10,281 nt of DNA from an uncultured Bacteroides sp. (lineage in GTDB: Bacteria; Bacteroidota; Bacteroidia; Bacteroidales; Bacteroidaceae): the NCBI GenBank assembly GCA_905197435.1, contig CAJJYX010000116.1, positions 1 to 10,281 of the forward strand, read 5' to 3'. Below the pieces are notes generated by a model. The model was not told where the DNA came from. It searched no databases and saw only the letters and a program-made list of their open reading frames with translations. The first letter of the stretch is position 1. Every line of letters begins with the position of its first letter. Shown here piece after piece: positions 7,319 to 10,281 of the stretch. The position numbers and the translations under genes were made by a program.

Positions 7319-8101
7319 ATGATAGAAACAACTGATTTTAATAAATCGGAACAGTATACATTATCCATCCGTCTCAGTACGGATGGATTTTCTTTTTCTG
7401 TGTTCAATCCTCTGGGCGACGGTGAGTTCTCTTTCCACAACCGTGAAGTGGACGAGTCCCTCTCCCTCACTGCCAACCTGAAACAGACCTTCCGCGAGCT
7501 GGAGTGGCTGGGACACTCTTTCCGCCGTGTCAATATACTCATGGCAGACAAGCGCTTTACGTTCATTCCCCTGGAGTTCTTCGAGGACGAACAAACGGAA
7601 ATCATTTTCTATCACAACCACCCCAAACGGGAAAACGAAACCGTACTATATAATATACTGCACAAGAACAACATTGTCGTACTGTTCGGCATGGACAAAA
7701 GCTCCTGTTCCTTTCTCAGCGAGCAGTATCCGGATGCCAAGTTCTATTCCCAAGCCAGCCCCTTCATCGAATACTTCTCCACAAAGAGCCGCTTGGGCAA
7801 CAGCCGGAAAATGTATACACACTTGCGTAAAGATGCCGTAGATGTATACGGCTACGAGCGCGGGCGCCTGCTTCTTGCCAATTCCTTTGAGTGCAAGACC
7901 ACGCCCGACCGCGTCTATTACCTATTATATATATGGAAACAGCTCGGCTTCGAGCAGGAACGCGACGAACTGCACCTCACCGGTGACCTGAGCGACAAAG
8001 AACTGTTACTGCCCGAACTGCGAAAATTCATCCGGCAGGTATTCGTTATGAATCCCGCCGCTAATCTTGACTTGCAAGCCATAACAACCCTATGCGAATA
8101 A
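7319..8101 (+). CDS. DUF3822 family protein
   Basis: This 260-residue soluble protein has no signal peptide or membrane segment. Length, the N-terminal pattern of alternating beta strands, and its position directly before rsmD fit DUF3822, a Bacteroidetes family of unknown function; that assignment is from memory of the family and its neighbourhood, not a search. The family is thought to have a distant actin/hexokinase-like (ASKHA) layout, but I see no clear ATP-binding phosphate loops here, so I would not claim ATPase activity. The gene ends inside rsmD: the last 10 nt (8092-8101) carry the rsmD ATG and the DUF3822 TAA in different frames, which points to translational coupling. This suggests a role tied to RsmD level or ribosome maturation, though that is inference. 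Confidence 0.85.
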   Translation: MIETTDFNKSEQYTLSIRLSTDGFSFSVFNPLGDGEFSFHNREVDESLSLTANLKQTFRELEWLGHSFRRVNILMADKRFTFIPLEFFEDEQTEIIFYHNHPKRENETVLYNILHKNNIVVLFGMDKSSCSFLSEQYPDAKFYSQASPFIEYFSTKSRLGNSRKMYTHLRKDAVDVYGYERGRLLLANSFECKTTPDRVYYLLYIWKQLGFEQERDELHLTGDLSDKELLLPELRKFIRQVFVMNPAANLDLQAITTLCE

Positions 8102-8628
8102 TCAGTGGAATATACAAAAGAAGACGTTTCGATGTGCCCCGCTCCTTCAAGGCACGTCCCACTACAGACTTTGCCAAAGAGAATCTGTTCAATGTGCTTT
8201 CTAATTATATGGACTTTGAGGACGGCGTCCGTGCCCTTGACCTTTTTGCCGGTACAGGGAGCATAAGCATCGAGCTTGTGTCCAGAGGCTGCGAACAAGT
8301 AATCTGTGTGGAAAAAGACCGTGACCACTATGGCTTCATCTGTAAGATTCTGCAGGAGCTGAAGACAGACAAATGCTTGCCCATACGCGGTGACGTATTC
8401 AAATACCTTAAGAGCGGACGGGAGCAGTTCGATTTTATCTTTGCCGACCCTCCCTACGAACTCGACGGGCTGGAAACTCTGCCCGACCTTATCTTTGAGA
8501 ACAATCTGTTGAAGGAAGACGGCTTTTTTGTCCTGGAACACGGGAAAAAGAACAGTTTCGAGGAACATCCGCACTTTGTGGAGAGAAGGGTGTACGGCAG
8601 TGTGAACTTCTCTTTTTTCAAGTTATAA
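8092..8628 (+). CDS. rsmD: 16S rRNA (guanine966-N2)-methyltransferase RsmD
   Basis: The 178-residue protein matches the RsmD family length. RsmD uses S-adenosylmethionine to methylate N2 of G966 in 16S rRNA, at the decoding region of the small subunit. The family N-terminus MRIISGIYKRRRF is followed by ARPTTDFAKENLFN (21-34), the Bacteroidetes version of the conserved RPT segment. DLFAGTGS (50-57) is the SAM-binding motif I, VEKD (73-76) is the acidic end of strand 2, and DPPY (119-122) is catalytic motif IV. It overlaps the DUF3822 gene by 10 nt and has no room for its own promoter, so it is probably co-transcribed. Its TAA stop forms a palindrome with the stop of the convergent cardiolipin synthase gene, and no terminator separates the two. 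Confidence 0.96.
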   Translation: MRIISGIYKRRRFDVPRSFKARPTTDFAKENLFNVLSNYMDFEDGVRALDLFAGTGSISIELVSRGCEQVICVEKDRDHYGFICKILQELKTDKCLPIRGDVFKYLKSGREQFDFIFADPPYELDGLETLPDLIFENNLLKEDGFFVLEHGKKNSFEEHPHFVERRVYGSVNFSFFKL

Positions 8629-10062
8629 AAGCGGCGCCATCAGCCGCACTACACTCTCGGCGGCCTTGTGATACCAAGGGCGCTTCACCCAGTTTTTCAG
8701 GAATACTTGCACGCAGTCGTGTTGGTCCTGAAGGAAGATTTCGCGCATCTGGAGCGCTGTCTCCGTATCATAGATAAAGGCATTCACCTCAAAGTTGTGT
8801 TCAAAGCTACGGAAGTCCACATTGGTGGAGCCTACCGTAGACAGTTCGTCATCCGAAACCATTAGCTTGGAGTGCAGAAACCCCTTCTTATAGAAATAGA
8901 CCTTGACTCCGGCGTAGAGCACGTCTGCCAGATAAGAACAGGAACCCAGATGCGTCAAGCGGTTATCTGCACGCATGGGTAGCATCAGACGCACGTCGAC
9001 ACCGGCCAGGGCGGCTGTCTGCATGGCCACGAGTACGGCTTCGGTGGGCAGGAAGTAGGGGGTCTGGATGTAGAAGTATTTCTTTGCGCTGGAGATGGAT
9101 ATGACGAGTCCCTGCATAATCTCTTTCCATGGACCTACGGGTTCACTCGTTACAATCTGCGCCAAGGAAGCGCCGCAGTTCTCTATTTTAGGGAAATAGC
9201 GGGCAGAGGTAATCAGTGTGCGGTCCACAAAGTACCAATCGAGCAGGAAGGCGGTTTGCAGTCCGTGGACGGCTTTGCCCTCCAGTAGCAGATGTGTATC
9301 CCGCCAGATGCCCCATGAGAATCCGCGCATATAGCGTTCGGCAAGATTCATGCCGCCCACAAAGCCGATGCGCCCGTCTATGACTACTATTTTCCGATGA
9401 TTGCGATAGTTCACCTTGCTGGTGAAAAGCGGGAAACGTACCTTCAGGAAACTGCGTACCTCGACACCGGCTTCACGCATCTCTTCAAAAAAGCGGTTGG
9501 GAACGTGCCAACAACCCACATCATCATAAATTACACGCACCTCTACCCCGGCACGTGCCTTTTCCATCAAGACATCACGCACCAGGCGTCCGATGGCATC
9601 GTCCTCGAAGATATAGAATTCCATGTGGATATGCTTCGTCGCTTTTTCCAATTCGCGCAGCAGGGATTGCAGCATGGAGAGCCCCATGGTATAGGCTTCC
9701 ACCCGGTTTCCGTCGAAGGGAAAAGCCTGGTTGGTATTGCGGAACAAGGATATGAGGCGGCTGTAATTGATGGGAAGCGCACATGAATCCTGTGCCAGGT
9801 ATTCCGCCATAGGTTTCTTCAGCAGGCGGCTGTAGCTCTTCTTTCCTATTATGCGCACCCGGCGCTGGCTACGCCCGAAGAAGAAGTAGAACACCAGCCC
9901 CACGATGGGGAGGAACATCAGTATCAGTATCCATGCCATTGTCTTCACCGGGTTGCGGTTGTCGAGGACAATGATGACAATCGTTCCGATGATGGCACCG
10001 AAATAAACAATGTCGAAGGCTATCGTAGCAATCTGGCCGGCAATGAAGTTCCAATCAAGCAT
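8623..10062 (-). CDS. cls: Cardiolipin synthase (phospholipase D superfamily)
   Basis: The protein has 479 residues from the ATG at 10062. Two N-terminal membrane helices (about 6-33 and 41-62) anchor it in the inner membrane. Two phospholipase D domains follow, each with an intact HxKxxxxD motif: H222/K224/D229 (HRKIVVID) and H397/K399/D404 (HSKLMVSD). This is the arrangement of ClsA-type cardiolipin synthases, which condense two phosphatidylglycerols into cardiolipin and glycerol; some Cls homologues use phosphatidylethanolamine instead. A GTG at 10068 in the same frame would add two residues; I prefer the ATG because neither start has a Shine-Dalgarno sequence and ATG is the commoner start. 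The -7 box TACATTTG lies 24 nt upstream. The gene is convergent with rsmD and shares the stop palindrome with it. Confidence 0.95.
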   Translation of the reverse strand: MLDWNFIAGQIATIAFDIVYFGAIIGTIVIIVLDNRNPVKTMAWILILMFLPIVGLVFYFFFGRSQRRVRIIGKKSYSRLLKKPMAEYLAQDSCALPINYSRLISLFRNTNQAFPFDGNRVEAYTMGLSMLQSLLRELEKATKHIHMEFYIFEDDAIGRLVRDVLMEKARAGVEVRVIYDDVGCWHVPNRFFEEMREAGVEVRSFLKVRFPLFTSKVNYRNHRKIVVIDGRIGFVGGMNLAERYMRGFSWGIWRDTHLLLEGKAVHGLQTAFLLDWYFVDRTLITSARYFPKIENCGASLAQIVTSEPVGPWKEIMQGLVISISSAKKYFYIQTPYFLPTEAVLVAMQTAALAGVDVRLMLPMRADNRLTHLGSCSYLADVLYAGVKVYFYKKGFLHSKLMVSDDELSTVGSTNVDFRSFEHNFEVNAFIYDTETALQMREIFLQDQHDCVQVFLKNWVKRPWYHKAAESVVRLMAPLL

Positions 10063-10086
10063 GTTCACAAACGATTAAGAATGAAA

Positions 10087-10094
10087 CAAATGTA
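10087..10094 (-). promoter_or_regulatory. Putative -7 promoter box for cls
   Basis: On the minus strand this reads TACATTTG, an exact TAnnTTTG match, 24 nt before the cls ATG, giving a leader of about 18 nt. The -33 region shows no TTTG at the usual spacing. Confidence 0.5.
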
Positions 10095-10117
10095 AGAAAA
10101 ACGTGGAAAATTTCACC

Positions 10118-10135
10118 AGAGATTACAGAGATTAA
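10118..10135. repeat. 9-bp tandem repeat upstream of cls
   Basis: AGAGATTAC (10118-10126) is followed directly by AGAGATTAA (10127-10135), 8 of 9 identical. It lies where the upstream part of the cls promoter would be. It could be a pair of protein-binding half sites or chance. Confidence 0.5.
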
Positions 10136-10177
10136 CATAACCTGAGCTCGATATAAGACTTTTATTCGTTTCTTGTC

Positions 10178-10224
10178 ATTATGGGGTAAAGGTGCTATCC
10201 ATTATGGGGGTAAAGGTACTATCC
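10178..10224. repeat. Two tandem copies of a 23/24-bp repeat
   Basis: Copy 1 (10178-10200) and copy 2 (10201-10224) abut directly. They share ATTATGGGG, TAAAGGT and CTATCC, differing by one inserted G and one G/A change. A TG dinucleotide at 10175-10176 precedes them. This layout of direct repeats close to a TG terminus is like transposase-binding repeats at IS21-type ends, but no terminal partner or transposase is visible in the window. Confidence 0.8.
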
Positions 10225-10234
10225 CGATTCCCCT

Positions 10235-10246
10235 CCTCCCGGGAGG
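10235..10246. repeat. 12-bp perfect palindrome CCTCCCGGGAGG
   Basis: CCTCCCGGGAGG is a perfect palindrome in an otherwise mixed stretch. It is not followed by a T-run on either strand (plus: TTGTGTAAAA), so it is not a typical terminator. It could be an operator-like site or part of the same element as the preceding repeats. Confidence 0.7.
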
Positions 10247-10269
10247 TTGTGTAAAAAGTAATCATCAAG

Positions 10270-10281
10270 TGTTCTTTGACA
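10270..10281 (+). promoter_or_regulatory. boxA-like or -33-like element at the window edge
   Basis: TGTTCTTTGACA agrees at 10 of 12 positions with the E. coli rRNA boxA antitermination sequence TGCTCTTTAACA. It equally contains TTTGACA, which would serve as a Bacteroidetes -33 box for a promoter whose -7 box lies outside the window. No promoter is seen upstream of it for an rRNA operon, so the assignment is open. Confidence 0.2.

Noticed and set aside
7918..8574. 218-codon minus-strand frame across the DUF3822-rsmD junction
   Set aside because: It lies opposite two well-supported genes, has no recognisable motif and no promoter box, and is best read as a shadow frame.
9397..9786. 129-codon plus-strand frame opposite cls
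   Set aside because: It overlaps the catalytic region of cardiolipin synthase in the antisense direction and resembles no family.

Overview
The window looks like chromosome from a Bacteroidales bacterium, most likely Bacteroides. Putative promoters fit the Bacteroidetes -7 box TAnnTTTG instead of a sigma70 -10 box, start codons mostly lack Shine-Dalgarno sequences, and several proteins are of Bacteroidetes type: a DUF3822 protein next to RsmD, a lipoprotein with acidic residues straight after the lipidated cysteine, and a short RecD-like helicase. I see no complete mobile element, CRISPR array, rRNA or tRNA.

Layout. A membrane-anchored M23 (LytM-type) peptidoglycan endopeptidase runs off the left edge on the minus strand. 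It is divergent from alaS (alanyl-tRNA synthetase, plus), with back-to-back promoter boxes between them. A 486-bp gene-free gap (3709-4194) follows. It holds an elaborate palindrome, a near-consensus promoter only about 60 nt upstream of an intrinsic terminator (a possible small RNA), a degenerate repeat with a period of about 22 nt, and a minus-strand terminator. Next, on the minus strand, come a small predicted lipoprotein of unknown function and, upstream of it, an SF1B RecD/Dda-like helicase. On the plus strand a compact cluster follows: a single-pass membrane protein of unknown function, a DUF3822 protein, and rsmD (16S rRNA m2G966 methyltransferase), with 18 nt between the first two genes and a 10-nt overlap between the last two. 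rsmD converges on a minus-strand cardiolipin synthase gene; the two stop codons together form the palindrome TTATAA. The last 200 nt hold two short tandem repeats, a 12-bp GC palindrome and, at the very edge, a boxA-like or -33-like element.

How the genes work together. The genes are mainly housekeeping (translation, ribosome modification, envelope and lipid synthesis, DNA processing) and form no evident single pathway. The best candidates for undescribed biology are the short promoter-terminator unit after alaS, the two repeat islands at 3934-4058 and 10178-10224 (possibly remnants or ends of mobile elements), and the uncharacterised membrane protein/DUF3822/rsmD cluster. I found no convincing new defence or mobile system.
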